NCBI RefSeq assembly: GCF_009932435.1
Contig: NZ_BJOU01000019.1
Span: forward strand, 62,001-126,000
Direction: 5' to 3'
From: Gordonia crocea
GTDB taxonomy: Bacteria > Actinomycetota > Actinomycetes > Mycobacteriales > Mycobacteriaceae
Length of the DNA stretch: 64,000 nt
Positions 47,001 to 54,810 of the stretch are shown in pieces; the stretch's first letter is position 1; every line of letters begins with the position of its first letter. A program made the position numbers and the translations under genes. The notes under the pieces are model-generated. The model made no database searches and was not told the DNA's origin. It saw nothing but the letters and a program-made list of their open reading frames with translations.

Positions 47001-50000
47001 TGTCGGCCACCGACGACATCGCCGTCGCCACGCCGGTCGCTGGACGCGGCCAGCGCGACCTCGAACCCCTCGTCGGCATGTTCGTCAACACGCTGGTGCT
47101 GCGCGCCCGAGTGTCACCGTCGATGTCCTTCGGCGACCTCGTCCGCCAGATCCGCGACACCGATCTGGACGCCTTTGCCCATGCCGACGTGCCCTTCGAA
47201 GCCGTCGTCGACGCGGTTGACCCGGTGCGCAGCGAGGCCTTCGCGCCGTTGGCACAGGTCATGCTGTCCTTCGACCCGGCGGCGGGGACGGCCGCGCTGG
47301 AGACCGGCGGGTTGGGGATCGAGCCGGTCGACGTCGATTCGACGCCGGCCCAGCAGGATCTGTTGCTGGCCGTCTCCACCTCGGATGACCGCGCCTGGAG
47401 CGGCTCATTGGTGTATGCCACCGACCTGTTCGACGAGTCGACCGCATCGCGGTTCGCGCAGCGGTTCGTCCGCGCCCTCGGCGAGTTGACCGGCGATCTG
47501 ACGGCCGCGGTCGGCGATGCCGCACTGGCGTCGCCGGCCGAGCAGAGCGCGATCCTGGCCGATTCGGCTGGAGCCGCGGTGGCCGTCGCCGACGCGACGA
47601 TCGCCGACGCGGTGGCGGCACAGATCGCGGCAACCCCCGACGCGGTCGCGCTCGCCTACGAGGGCCGCGACATGACCTATCGGGAGTTCGGCGACCGCAT
47701 CGGCGAGCTGGCCGACCGGCTCGTCGACGCCGGAGTCGGACCCGAACGCGCCGTCGGGCTCTGCCTGCCCCGGGGGCCCGAACTGATGATCGCTGTGCAC
47801 GCGGTGCTGGCGGCCGGCGGACAGTACGTGCCGATCGACACCGCGGCACCCGCCGACCGCGCCGCGACCATGGTCGCGACCGCAGGCGTCGCGGTGCTCC
47901 TGGTGCCGGTGGGCGATCCGCCCGCGCCGTTGGCCGGCCTCGACCCGGCGGTACGCCGGATCACCGTCGACGCGTCCGCCGCGCCCGATGTGTCCGCCGC
48001 GTCCGAGTCCGCCGAGGCTCCGGAGGTATCGGCGGGTGCCGTGCGGCGACGGGCCCGCCAGCACCCCGACAATGCCGCGTACACGCTGTTCACCTCCGGA
48101 TCGACCGGGGAACCGAAGGGCGTGACCGTGTCGCACCGGTCGGTGCTCAACCGGCTGCGCTGGGGACTCGACGCCTTCGCGTGGTCGGCCGGCGACCGCG
48201 TGATCCTCAAGACCCCGTACACCTTCGACGTCTCGGTGCCCGAACTGATGGGCCCGGTGATGAGCGGTGCCACCGTCGTCATCGCCCGGCCCGACGGCCA
48301 CCGCGACCCGGAATACATCGCCGACCTCATCGAATCGTCGCGGGCCACCTCGGTCCATTTCGTGCCGTCGATGCTGTCGGTCTTCCTCGAGGTCATCGAC
48401 GACCGGCAACTCGCCCGGCTGACGTCGGTGAAGTGGCTGTTCGCCTCCGGTGAGGCCCTCACCTCGGCGCAGGTCCGGGCCGCCCGGACCGCCCTCCCGC
48501 AGACCTCGGTCCACAACCTGTTCGGACCGACCGAGGCCGCGGTCGAGGTCAGTTGGAGCGACGTGTCGCGCGTCCCCGACCCGGTCACCATCGGGCGGCC
48601 GGTGTGGAACACGACGCTGATGGTCCTCGACGCCCGGCTGCGGCCGGTCCCGGTCGGTGTCCCCGGCGAGCTGTACCTGGGCGGCGTGCAGGTGGCCCGC
48701 GGCTACGCCGATCGGCCCGGATTGACCGCGGAACGCTTCGTTGCCGACCCGTTCGGCGAACCGGGATCCCGGTTGTACCGCACCGGCGACCTGGTGCGGC
48801 GCACCGTCGACGGCGAGGTCGAATACCTCGGGCGCACCGACTTCCAGGTGAAGCTGCGCGGCCAGCGCGTCGAACTCGGCGAGATCGAGGCGGCGATGAG
48901 CGCCGCGCCGGGCGTCGTGCACGTCGCCGCGACGGTGGCGACGGCGCCGGGCGGCGGCGAGTTCCTCGTCGGGTATGTGGCCCCGGCCGATGTGGACCTG
49001 GACGAGGTGGCCGCCGTCGTCGCCGCCCGCGTCCCGGAGTACATGCGGCCCAGTGTGTGGGTCCCACTCGACGACGTGGTCCTCGGCTCGGCGGGCAAGC
49101 TGGACCGCAAGGCCCTCCCCGAACCGGACTTCACCTCCCTCGGCGGCGAGTACGCGGCACCGGAAACCTCCACCGAGCAGGCGCTGGCCGCGGCGATCGC
49201 CGGGCTTCTCGGCGTCGACCGGGTCAGCGTCACCGATTCGTTCTTCGCCCTCGGCGGCGACTCGATCATGTCCATCCAGCTGGCCTCGGCCGCGCGTGGC
49301 GCCGGCGTGGTGCTGACGCCGCGCGACATCTTCGAGCACCGGACGGTCCGGGCGATGGCCCGGGCGGTCGACGCCGGCCTCGACCGCGCCCCGATGCTCG
49401 CCGAACCGCCGGGCGGCCCGGCCGGTCTCACCCCGCTGCCACCGGTGGTGCGGTGGATGATCGACGCCGCCGCCGATGGATCCTTCGACGACTTCAACCA
49501 GTCGATCGTGCTGATCGCCCCGGATGCGCTGACCCCGGACCACCTCGACGAGATGGTGTCGGCGCTGATCCGGGTACACCCCATGCTCAGCGCCCGGCTC
49601 GACGATTCCGCGGGCGGTTGGCGCCTCACCACCGGTGCCGACGCCGTCCCCGACCGGGCGGGGGAGACCGTGGTCGAGGCCGCCGTGGGGACACCGGCCT
49701 TCGAGCAGGCGCTGGTCGACGCGCATGCGCAGGCCGCGCGGCGCCTGGCGCCGGCCCGCGGGGCGCTGGTGCAGACCGCACTCGTGCGCGGCCTCGACGG
49801 CGCCCGACTCGTGGTCGTGGCCCACCACCTCGCGGTTGACGCGGTCAGCTGGCCGATGCTGGTGGGCGACCTGGCCGCACAGTGGGCGCGCGTGTCCAGC
49901 GGGCAGCCGGTGCCGATCACCGCGGAGCACACCTCGGCGCGGTCCTGGTTCACCGCCCTCGACGAGCGGCGCGACGAGGTGGCCGCCGAGCTCGACTATT

Positions 50001-53000
50001 GGCTGGCGCGGTCCCCGCAACGCGGAACCGTCCTGGCCGTCGGCGACGACGGCGGGACGGTCCGCTGGCGGTCGACCGCGGCACTCGAAACAAGCCTTCC
50101 GGGCGACCTCGTCGGTCCGCTGCTCACCAGCGTTCCGGCCGCATTCGGGCAGGCCAACACCGCCGATGTGCTCCTGGGTGCGTTGGCGCGGGCGGTGCGT
50201 TCCTGGCAGGCCGCGCGCGGGATCGACGACGAGGCGCCGATCACCGTGCTCTCCGAGGGGCACGGACGTTACGAGGACGTGCTGGAGACTGGTGCCGATC
50301 CGCGGCGCGCCGACCTGTCGCGCACCGTCGGGTGGTTCACCAGCATCGCCCCGCTGCGGCTGGACCCCGGCCGCGACGTCGTCCACGCGGTCAAGACGGC
50401 CAAGGAGGAGCGGCTCGGGCGGACCGCAGATGGGCTGGGCTACGGGCTGCTCCGCTACGCCGACGACTCGCCGCTGGCCGAGCGGCCGTTGCCGGCGATC
50501 ACTTTCAACTACCTCGGGGCCCGCACCGCCGCGGCGGCCGACGCCGACACCGTGGTGGCGATGATGCCCGACCCGCACGCCCCCGCGCTGCCGGGAAGCA
50601 TCGCGGGCGAGCTGGACATGATGAGCCCGCTCACGATCAACGCGGTGGCCGGCGCGGGCGCGGACGGGCCGATGCTGACCGCCGACATCCGCTACCCGGT
50701 GTCGATGCTGGGCGTCGAGGAGGTGCGCGACCTGGTCGCGCGGTGGACCGCCGAACTGCGGCAACTGGTCGAGGCGGTGGCTGCAGCCGATCCGGGGTTG
50801 TCGCCGTCGGACGTGCCCGGCGCCCTGGTCACCCAGGCCGACCTCGACGCGATCGCCGCCGGCCACCCCGGCGCCGACGTGTGGGGACTCTCGCCCCTGC
50901 AGCGGGGCCTGTACTTCCATTCGGTCGTCGCGGCGTCCACCGGGGCGCCGGACGTGTACGTGGTCTCGGCGCTGCTGCGGCTGGCCGGGGAGCTCGACCT
51001 GGACCGGTTGCACGCGGCGGCGGCCGGCCTCCTCGACGCGCACCCGGTGCTGCGCTCGGCTTTCGTGACCACCGGTTCGGGCGCGCAGGTCGGGGTCGTG
51101 GCGCCGCGGGTCGGCGTGCCGTGGCGGGTCGTCGACCTCGGTGCCGGTGCCCACGACGAGGCGGTCCACGCCCTGGTCGACCGGGAACTCGCCGATCCCT
51201 TCGATCTGGCCGACGCGCCGCTGCTCCGTTTCGTCGTCATGCGGCGCGGCGAGGCCACCGACGTCCTGTTCGTCGCCCACCACCTCGTCCTCGACGGGTG
51301 GTCGACGCCGCTGGTCTTCGCCGACCTGCTGGCGCTCTACACGACGGGTTCGACCTTCACTCCGAGCGGCGCCGGGCGGGCCGGGTTCAAGGACTACCTG
51401 CGGTCGATCGCGCGGCGCGACACCCGGCGCGGCCTGGACGTCTGGCGCCGCGTGTTGGATCCCGCCTCGGGTCCCACCCTCATCGCCCCCGGTGCGCGGG
51501 TTGAGGCCGACGCCCTGCCCGCATCACTGCGCGTACCGGTGCCCGCCGCACTCGCCGCGGCCGTCGACCGGGCCGCGCGCACCGCCGGCGTCACCGTCTC
51601 GACTCTGCTGCAGGCGGCGTGGGCCCTGTTCCTGTCCCAGCGGACCGGCAACCGGGTAGTCACGTTCGGTGAGACGGTATCGGGCCGCCCGGCCGACATC
51701 GACGGCATCGACACCGTCGTCGGCCTGTTCATCAACACGCTGCCGGTCGTCGTCGACGTCGACCCGGACATGACGCTCGAGCAGATCGTCGGCCGCCTCC
51801 ACGACGACAAGGTCGCCCTGCTCGACTACCACTTCATCGGGCTGCCCGAGATCGCCGCGGTCGCCGACGGCGTCGCCTTCGACACCCTCGTCGTGCACGA
51901 GTCGTATCCGGTCGATGCCGACGGGCTGACCGCCGCGGGCACCGGCGAGCACGGCCCGCGGATCGTCGACGCCCAGTTCGGCGACGCCACGCACTACCCG
52001 CTCAACATGATCACCGCCGGCGACGGGGATGCCCTCACGGTGACCCTCAAATACCTGCCGGAGGCGTTCAGTGCCGCGCAGGTCGGCGAGTTCGGCGCCA
52101 TGGTGGTGCGCTTGCTCGAGACCCTGGCCGAGGCGCCCTCGACGCGGGCCGGCGAGGTGTCACTGCTCGACGACGCCGGGCGCGAGGCCGCGCTCGCCCG
52201 ATCCCGCGGGCCGGTGACCCCGGTGCCGACCGGGTCGGTCGCCGACGCGGTGGCCGCCACCGTCGCGCACCACCCGACGGCCACCGCGCTCATCGTCGGC
52301 GATCGCCAGCTGTCCTACGCCGAGTTCGGCGCCCGGGTGGCCGTCCTGGCGCGCGAGCTGATCGCGCGGGGAATCGGCCCGGACACGGCGGTGGCGGTCT
52401 GCATGGACCGCGGCGCCGAGATGCTGGTGGCGATCCACGCGGTGGTGGCCGCGGGCGGACAGTACGTCCCGATCGACGTCGAGACCCCGGCCGCGCGCGC
52501 CCGGTCGATGGCCGCGACCGCGGGGGTGCGAACGGTGCTCGTCGCCCCGGTGGCCCTTCCCGAACCGGTGGTCGGCCTGACCGGCGCCGACGTGCTGACC
52601 GTCGATGCCTCGGTCGCGGTGGACCCGGCGACCCCGCCGATCGCCGACGACGAGCGGATCGCGCCGCTGCACCCCGCGACCGCGCTGTACACCCTGTTCA
52701 CCTCCGGATCCACCGGCGAACCCAAGGGCGTCACCGTGGGCCACCGCGCGGTCCGCAACCGGCTGGCATGGATGGCCGAGGACAACGGGTTGGATGCCGG
52801 CGCACGGTTCCTGCTGAAGACGCCGTACACCTTCGACGTGTCGGTGTGGGAGCTGTTCCTGCCGTTCGTGCTCGGCGCCCCGCTCGTGGTCGCCCGACCC
52901 GACGGGCATCGCGACCCGGGCTATCTGGCCGGGCTGATCGCCGGACAATCGGTGTCGGTGGTGCACTTCGTGCCGTCGATGCTGTCGGTGTTCGCCGACG

Positions 53001-54796
53001 TCACCGGCGACCGGCTGGCCGGCCTGACGTCGCTGAGGCAGATCATCACCTCCGGCGAGGCGCTGCCCCCGGCGGTCGCCCAGCAGGTGCTCGCCGCCCT
53101 GCCGCAGGCGTCCCTGATCAACCTGTACGGGCCGACCGAGGCCGCGGTCGACGTGACCCAGGCCCGCGTCGACCGGGGTGCCGACTCGGTGACCATCGGC
53201 GTGCCGGTGGCCAACACCACCACCTACGTGCTCGACGCCCGACTGCGCCCGGTGCCCGTCGGCGTGGCCGGTGAGCTGTACCTGGGCGGCGTGCAGGTGG
53301 CCCGCGGCTACGCCACCCGTCCCGGGTTGACCGCGGAGCGCTTCGTGGCCGATCCGTTCGGCGGGGCGGGGGACCGGCTGTACCGCACCGGCGACCTGGT
53401 GCGCTGGAACGACGACGGGGAGATCGAATACCTGGGCCGCACCGACTTCCAGGTGAAGCTGCGCGGCCAGCGCGTCGAACTCGGCGAGATCGAGGCGGCG
53501 ATCGCCGCGGCCCCCGGCGTCGTGCACGCGGCGGCGACGGTGGCCCGCGCACCGGGCGGCGGCGAGTTCCTCGTCGGGTATGTGGCCCCGGCCGACGTCG
53601 ACCTCGATGCCGTCGCCGCGGCAGTGGCCGCGCGCGTGCCCGAGTACATGCGGCCCGGGCTGTGGGTGCCGCTGGAGCGCGTCACGCTGGGAACCTCGGG
53701 CAAGCTCGACCGAAAAGCGTTGCCCGCCCCCGACTTCGGGGCGCTCGCCGGCGAATACGTCGCCCCCGACGGGGCGCTGGAGGAGACCATCGCCGCGGTG
53801 TTCGCCGACGTGCTCGGCGTCGACCGGGCCTCGGCGACCGAGTCGTTCTTCGAACTGGGCGGCAATTCGCTCTCGGCGATGCGGCTGATCGCCCGGCTGG
53901 CCGAGCGCGACGTCGCCGTGGAACTGCCCCGACTCTTCGAGCACCCCTCGCCCCGCGACCTCGCCCAGGCGGTCCGCGACGACCTCCGCGCCAGCGGGGT
54001 GGTGGTGCGGTTGCGCAGCACCGGAGTCGAACCGCCGCTGTTCTGCATCCATCCCGCCGACGGGTTGGCGTGGGCCTACGGCGAACTCGTCGGTTACCTC
54101 CCGGGGCGCCCGGTGTACGGGCTCCAAAACCCTGCCGTCGTCGCCGGTGAGACGCCGATGGGCAGCATCGGGGAATTCGCGCAGCGCTACGTCGCGGAGA
54201 TCAAGGCGATCGCCCCCGAGGGGCCGTACCACCTCCTCGGCTGGTCCCTCGGCGGTGTGATCGCCTTCGAGGTCGCGCGGCTGCTGCGCCACGGCGGTGA
54301 CGAGGTCGCCTTCCTCGGCTTGATGGACCCGGCCGCCGGCTCGGCCTACACCGCGCAGGTGTCGCGGGCCGAACACGACGCCGTCGTCGCGGATCTGCGC
54401 GCCAGTATCGATGCGATGGCCGGCGGTCTCGGTGCGGCCGACGTCGATCCCGCGGCCTCGACCGAGGAGACGATCGGGGCGCAGTTGGCCGCCGTCGGCG
54501 CCGCCCCCGGCGAGCAGGTCCGCCGGATGGTCGACGCGCTCGACGCGGGTGCCGACCTGCTGGAGTCCTACGAACCCGGGCGCTATGGGGGGTCGGTGCT
54601 CTTCATCCGCGCGATGCGCGGCAAAGGTGATCCGAGCAGCCTCGTCGAGTACTGGGCCGCCCGCGTGGACGGGCAGATGTCGGTCGTCGACGCCGACGTC
54701 GAGCACGGTGCGATGGGCACCGCCGAAGGGTTTGCGCTGTTTGGGGTACAGATCGAACGAGCGCTGAACGGTACCCTTCGGAAGTATTTGACTTGA
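38009..54796 (+). CDS. Nonribosomal peptide synthetase 3 (A-T-C-A-T-C-A-T-C-A-T-E-C-A-T-TE)
   Basis: A 5595-residue synthetase with five adenylation domains. TSGSTGxPKG motifs lie near 145, 1204, 2286, 3361 and 4896. Carrier serines lie near 535 (GGTSL), 1602, 2669, 3747 (GGDSI, the form that precedes epimerases) and 5281. LCL-type condensation motifs HHIxADG lie near 717, 1788 and 2853. An epimerisation domain has HHLAVDAVSW near 3939, and a D-L type condensation domain has HHLVLDGWS near 4424. A thioesterase with GWSLGG near 5411 releases the product. Pocket readings: DVPHFSLVEK, DFWSVGMVHK (Thr-like), DALFAGLIGK, DVPHFSLVEK (epimerised) and DVWHISLVDK (Ser). GTG at 38009 follows AGGAGG by eight bases; GTG at 37985 overlaps the previous stop and the extra residues also look coding. 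Confidence 0.92.
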   Translation: MSQPVAPPALVFGDRRVSYPEFDARVAVLARELIGRGVGPEVAVAVVIPRSVELLVALHAVVAAGGQFVPIAGDAPADRTAKMLATAQVALALVPDGPVPPALAGIEGLEVQAVRTDEPADLTAAPVTDADRRRPLRPTDAAYTLFTSGSTGEPKGVTVEHAAIVNRLAWMRDWRSLDGSDVFVQKTPITFDVSVPELFLPAILRATLVIAEPGRHGDPGYLHELIRREQITVVHFVPSMAAAFLDVLGERIGELTSVRMLFASGEALPPPVAQELLRRFAGAQLFNLYGPTEAAVEDIVAQVRPGDATVPIGAPVPGTSAYILDDYLQWVPPGTPGELYLGGVQIARGYARQPALTAERFIADPFGEPGARLYRTGDLVRWTGAGQIEYLGRTDFQVKLRGQRIELGEIESAIAGAPGVVHAAATVTEAPGGGDFLVAYVAPATVDLDAVKAHTAAALPEYMRPSLWTLLTDVTLGSAGKLDRKALPEPDFDALAGEYVAPQTDAERAVAEVFAEVLGVDRIGVTDVFFDIGGTSLSAMRAVARAGEALGVELSVRDLFAAPTVRDLVRAAGSADTALAPIVRAEPRPARIPLTFAQQRMWFINQLDPAAPTYNIAAVLRGRGRLDEAALHAALVDVVTRHEVLRTTFPADDGVPYQRIIPADEAAAGLDWAVVTTETELLSAATTGFDVAHHTPLRVRLWRVDSDEFVLAVVAHHIGADGESMRPLIGDLVVAYEARHAGAAPAFAPLPVQVADFALWQHQTLGSPDDPDSVIGRQLQYWRTRLDGAPDVLDLPADRVRPTVASHRGATLGFDIPGPLAQRIAAFARSRSATPFMVAHAAVAVLLSRLGGTDDVSVATPVAGRGQAVLDPLVGMFVNTVVLRTRTDSGESFDEVLDRVKRGDLDAFAHADAPFEAVVEAVDPVRSEAFGPLAQVVLAVTEAAGDRLSVDLGDLVLGEVELDEVPAPYDLGVYVDVADDGSAPWRGTLVYATDLFDADRVAAFARRLVTLLDAVTADPAAPVGDVDLLADEEKAWLAGLPAPVRPAAATGTLVDVFAASAAAHPDSVAVRAGGTALTYAEVDARSEAIAAGLEAAGVRRGDLVGLATARSADLVSSILGILKSGAGYLPLDLTNPVDRLGFILGDAAVPVVLVDASTAHHPLWADSAVAARTLDVDDLVAEHAGAVRQPVAVPEQSRAYVIYTSGSTGEPKGVEVTHGDVVALMAACADDFDLRSDDVWTLFHSYAFDFAVWEMWGALASGASVVIVDREIARDADAFVGLLADEQVTVLSLTPSAFYQFIDARRDHPDRALALRYLVFGGEELRFEQVRRWFDEFPARGDDDPQLVNMYGITETTVHVSFRPIDRTSVSAADPSFIGRPLSSLAIHLLDDRLRPVPDGVVGEMYVAGEQLAQGYLRRPGLTSTRFVANPFAGGGAASRLYRTGDLARRRGDDVEYLGRADGQVQLRGFRIEYGEVEAALLAAPGVRGAAASVVVDPHRGDLLVGYVTVDPGAPVDPAQVREAAAAAVPRYMVPDLVMVVDRLPLTGNGKLDRKALPKADFNTAPTEYEAPATPAEEAVAAVFAEVLGVDQVSVTESFFDVGGNSLSAMRIVARAGAALDVDFSARDLFDAPTVRDLVKLSADRVPALGAIEAVSPRPQRIPLSFAQQRMWFINRLDADSPAYNIPAVLRLTGPLDVEALRGALVDVVTRHEVLRTTFPDVDGTAYQRIDAAAEVGDRLDWAVVDTEDQVIAAATTGFDLAAGWPIRARLWRDPAAADEHLLAVVLHHIAADGESIAPLVGDLVTAYTARTGGASAPLRPLPVQFADYAIWQHRVLGSPSDETSVVRRQLAYWSEQLAGLPELLELPTDHPRPAASSGRGARIDFTVPAPVAASVARLARSRGATPFMVVHTALAALLARMSGTADIAIGTPVAGRGQEVLEPLVGMFVNTLVLRTPVRARATLGELLDDVREVDTAAFAHADVPFEMLVDELDPVRSTAFEPFTQVWLSFVADPGGAVGSLPLGAGVSATPVDTGDVPAKVDLLVGVTQAGTEDTGTAGTGTGGWSGWIDYAVDLFEPATVERLADGLIRLLAALADEPDTPVARVGVLTADESARLVPATGGPAVEPVVLREVFADAARRWPDRTAVVDGTGTALTYAELDRRSNRLARWLAARGAVPETAVALALPRSAELLVAIWAVAKTGAAYVPIDPDYPADRVAGMVADCGAMLGLTTGAARPGLPAGVVDWSVPAELGDELAALDEAPLTTAESVPVAADNLAYLIFTSGSTGRPKGVAVTHTGLANFAAQESARLDAGDAPVVLGFASPSFDASVLEYLLAVRNGGTLAYRPVDAVGGTRLAGFMAAHRVTHTFLTPTVLSTLDPEAVPDLAGLAVGGEAVPGSVVQRWAPHTAVHNLYGPTETTIGITISAPMAPGQPVRLGPPIGGVGLVVLDANLAPAPVGALGELYVLGSALSRGYTGDPGLTASRFVAAPSGLGAPGARMYRTGDLVRWVRVGDDYVVEYAGRGDGQVKMRGLRIETGEIESVLADYPGVESAAVFGTGAEGLGSQPVTALAGFVVADPGLDTAALKAFAGTRLPAFMVPATLTVIDHLPRTPVGKLDVAALPVPVPTAGEYVEPRGRAETVIAAAVAEILGLDRVGADDAFFDVGGNSLSAMRLVNRIADDLGVEVSIRDVFEAPTVRQLAAALGGRGQAVRPVAAVSPRPVRIPLSFAQRRMWFINTLDPASPAYNIPLVLRLTGDLDVPALRAAVADVVRRHEVLRTTVEAENGTPYQRIADAGAVEGNLDWAVVASRDEFDAAAMAGFDVAAQWPIRARVLAVGPREHLVAIVVHHIAADGESMAPLLTDLLTAYDARAAGTEPGTAAPAVQFADFAIWQHDALGAGFDPATGAPVPGTPETVIGRQLEYWTKALAGLPDVLDLPGDRPRPPVASGRGRRFDFEIDPAIGRRVADVAAQLGATPFIVAHAALAVVLARLSATDDIAVATPVAGRGQRDLEPLVGMFVNTLVLRARVSPSMSFGDLVRQIRDTDLDAFAHADVPFEAVVDAVDPVRSEAFAPLAQVMLSFDPAAGTAALETGGLGIEPVDVDSTPAQQDLLLAVSTSDDRAWSGSLVYATDLFDESTASRFAQRFVRALGELTGDLTAAVGDAALASPAEQSAILADSAGAAVAVADATIADAVAAQIAATPDAVALAYEGRDMTYREFGDRIGELADRLVDAGVGPERAVGLCLPRGPELMIAVHAVLAAGGQYVPIDTAAPADRAATMVATAGVAVLLVPVGDPPAPLAGLDPAVRRITVDASAAPDVSAASESAEAPEVSAGAVRRRARQHPDNAAYTLFTSGSTGEPKGVTVSHRSVLNRLRWGLDAFAWSAGDRVILKTPYTFDVSVPELMGPVMSGATVVIARPDGHRDPEYIADLIESSRATSVHFVPSMLSVFLEVIDDRQLARLTSVKWLFASGEALTSAQVRAARTALPQTSVHNLFGPTEAAVEVSWSDVSRVPDPVTIGRPVWNTTLMVLDARLRPVPVGVPGELYLGGVQVARGYADRPGLTAERFVADPFGEPGSRLYRTGDLVRRTVDGEVEYLGRTDFQVKLRGQRVELGEIEAAMSAAPGVVHVAATVATAPGGGEFLVGYVAPADVDLDEVAAVVAARVPEYMRPSVWVPLDDVVLGSAGKLDRKALPEPDFTSLGGEYAAPETSTEQALAAAIAGLLGVDRVSVTDSFFALGGDSIMSIQLASAARGAGVVLTPRDIFEHRTVRAMARAVDAGLDRAPMLAEPPGGPAGLTPLPPVVRWMIDAAADGSFDDFNQSIVLIAPDALTPDHLDEMVSALIRVHPMLSARLDDSAGGWRLTTGADAVPDRAGETVVEAAVGTPAFEQALVDAHAQAARRLAPARGALVQTALVRGLDGARLVVVAHHLAVDAVSWPMLVGDLAAQWARVSSGQPVPITAEHTSARSWFTALDERRDEVAAELDYWLARSPQRGTVLAVGDDGGTVRWRSTAALETSLPGDLVGPLLTSVPAAFGQANTADVLLGALARAVRSWQAARGIDDEAPITVLSEGHGRYEDVLETGADPRRADLSRTVGWFTSIAPLRLDPGRDVVHAVKTAKEERLGRTADGLGYGLLRYADDSPLAERPLPAITFNYLGARTAAAADADTVVAMMPDPHAPALPGSIAGELDMMSPLTINAVAGAGADGPMLTADIRYPVSMLGVEEVRDLVARWTAELRQLVEAVAAADPGLSPSDVPGALVTQADLDAIAAGHPGADVWGLSPLQRGLYFHSVVAASTGAPDVYVVSALLRLAGELDLDRLHAAAAGLLDAHPVLRSAFVTTGSGAQVGVVAPRVGVPWRVVDLGAGAHDEAVHALVDRELADPFDLADAPLLRFVVMRRGEATDVLFVAHHLVLDGWSTPLVFADLLALYTTGSTFTPSGAGRAGFKDYLRSIARRDTRRGLDVWRRVLDPASGPTLIAPGARVEADALPASLRVPVPAALAAAVDRAARTAGVTVSTLLQAAWALFLSQRTGNRVVTFGETVSGRPADIDGIDTVVGLFINTLPVVVDVDPDMTLEQIVGRLHDDKVALLDYHFIGLPEIAAVADGVAFDTLVVHESYPVDADGLTAAGTGEHGPRIVDAQFGDATHYPLNMITAGDGDALTVTLKYLPEAFSAAQVGEFGAMVVRLLETLAEAPSTRAGEVSLLDDAGREAALARSRGPVTPVPTGSVADAVAATVAHHPTATALIVGDRQLSYAEFGARVAVLARELIARGIGPDTAVAVCMDRGAEMLVAIHAVVAAGGQYVPIDVETPAARARSMAATAGVRTVLVAPVALPEPVVGLTGADVLTVDASVAVDPATPPIADDERIAPLHPATALYTLFTSGSTGEPKGVTVGHRAVRNRLAWMAEDNGLDAGARFLLKTPYTFDVSVWELFLPFVLGAPLVVARPDGHRDPGYLAGLIAGQSVSVVHFVPSMLSVFADVTGDRLAGLTSLRQIITSGEALPPAVAQQVLAALPQASLINLYGPTEAAVDVTQARVDRGADSVTIGVPVANTTTYVLDARLRPVPVGVAGELYLGGVQVARGYATRPGLTAERFVADPFGGAGDRLYRTGDLVRWNDDGEIEYLGRTDFQVKLRGQRVELGEIEAAIAAAPGVVHAAATVARAPGGGEFLVGYVAPADVDLDAVAAAVAARVPEYMRPGLWVPLERVTLGTSGKLDRKALPAPDFGALAGEYVAPDGALEETIAAVFADVLGVDRASATESFFELGGNSLSAMRLIARLAERDVAVELPRLFEHPSPRDLAQAVRDDLRASGVVVRLRSTGVEPPLFCIHPADGLAWAYGELVGYLPGRPVYGLQNPAVVAGETPMGSIGEFAQRYVAEIKAIAPEGPYHLLGWSLGGVIAFEVARLLRHGGDEVAFLGLMDPAAGSAYTAQVSRAEHDAVVADLRASIDAMAGGLGAADVDPAASTEETIGAQLAAVGAAPGEQVRRMVDALDAGADLLESYEPGRYGGSVLFIRAMRGKGDPSSLVEYWAARVDGQMSVVDADVEHGAMGTAEGFALFGVQIERALNGTLRKYLT

Positions 54797-54810
54797 GCAA
54801 AAGGATGCAC

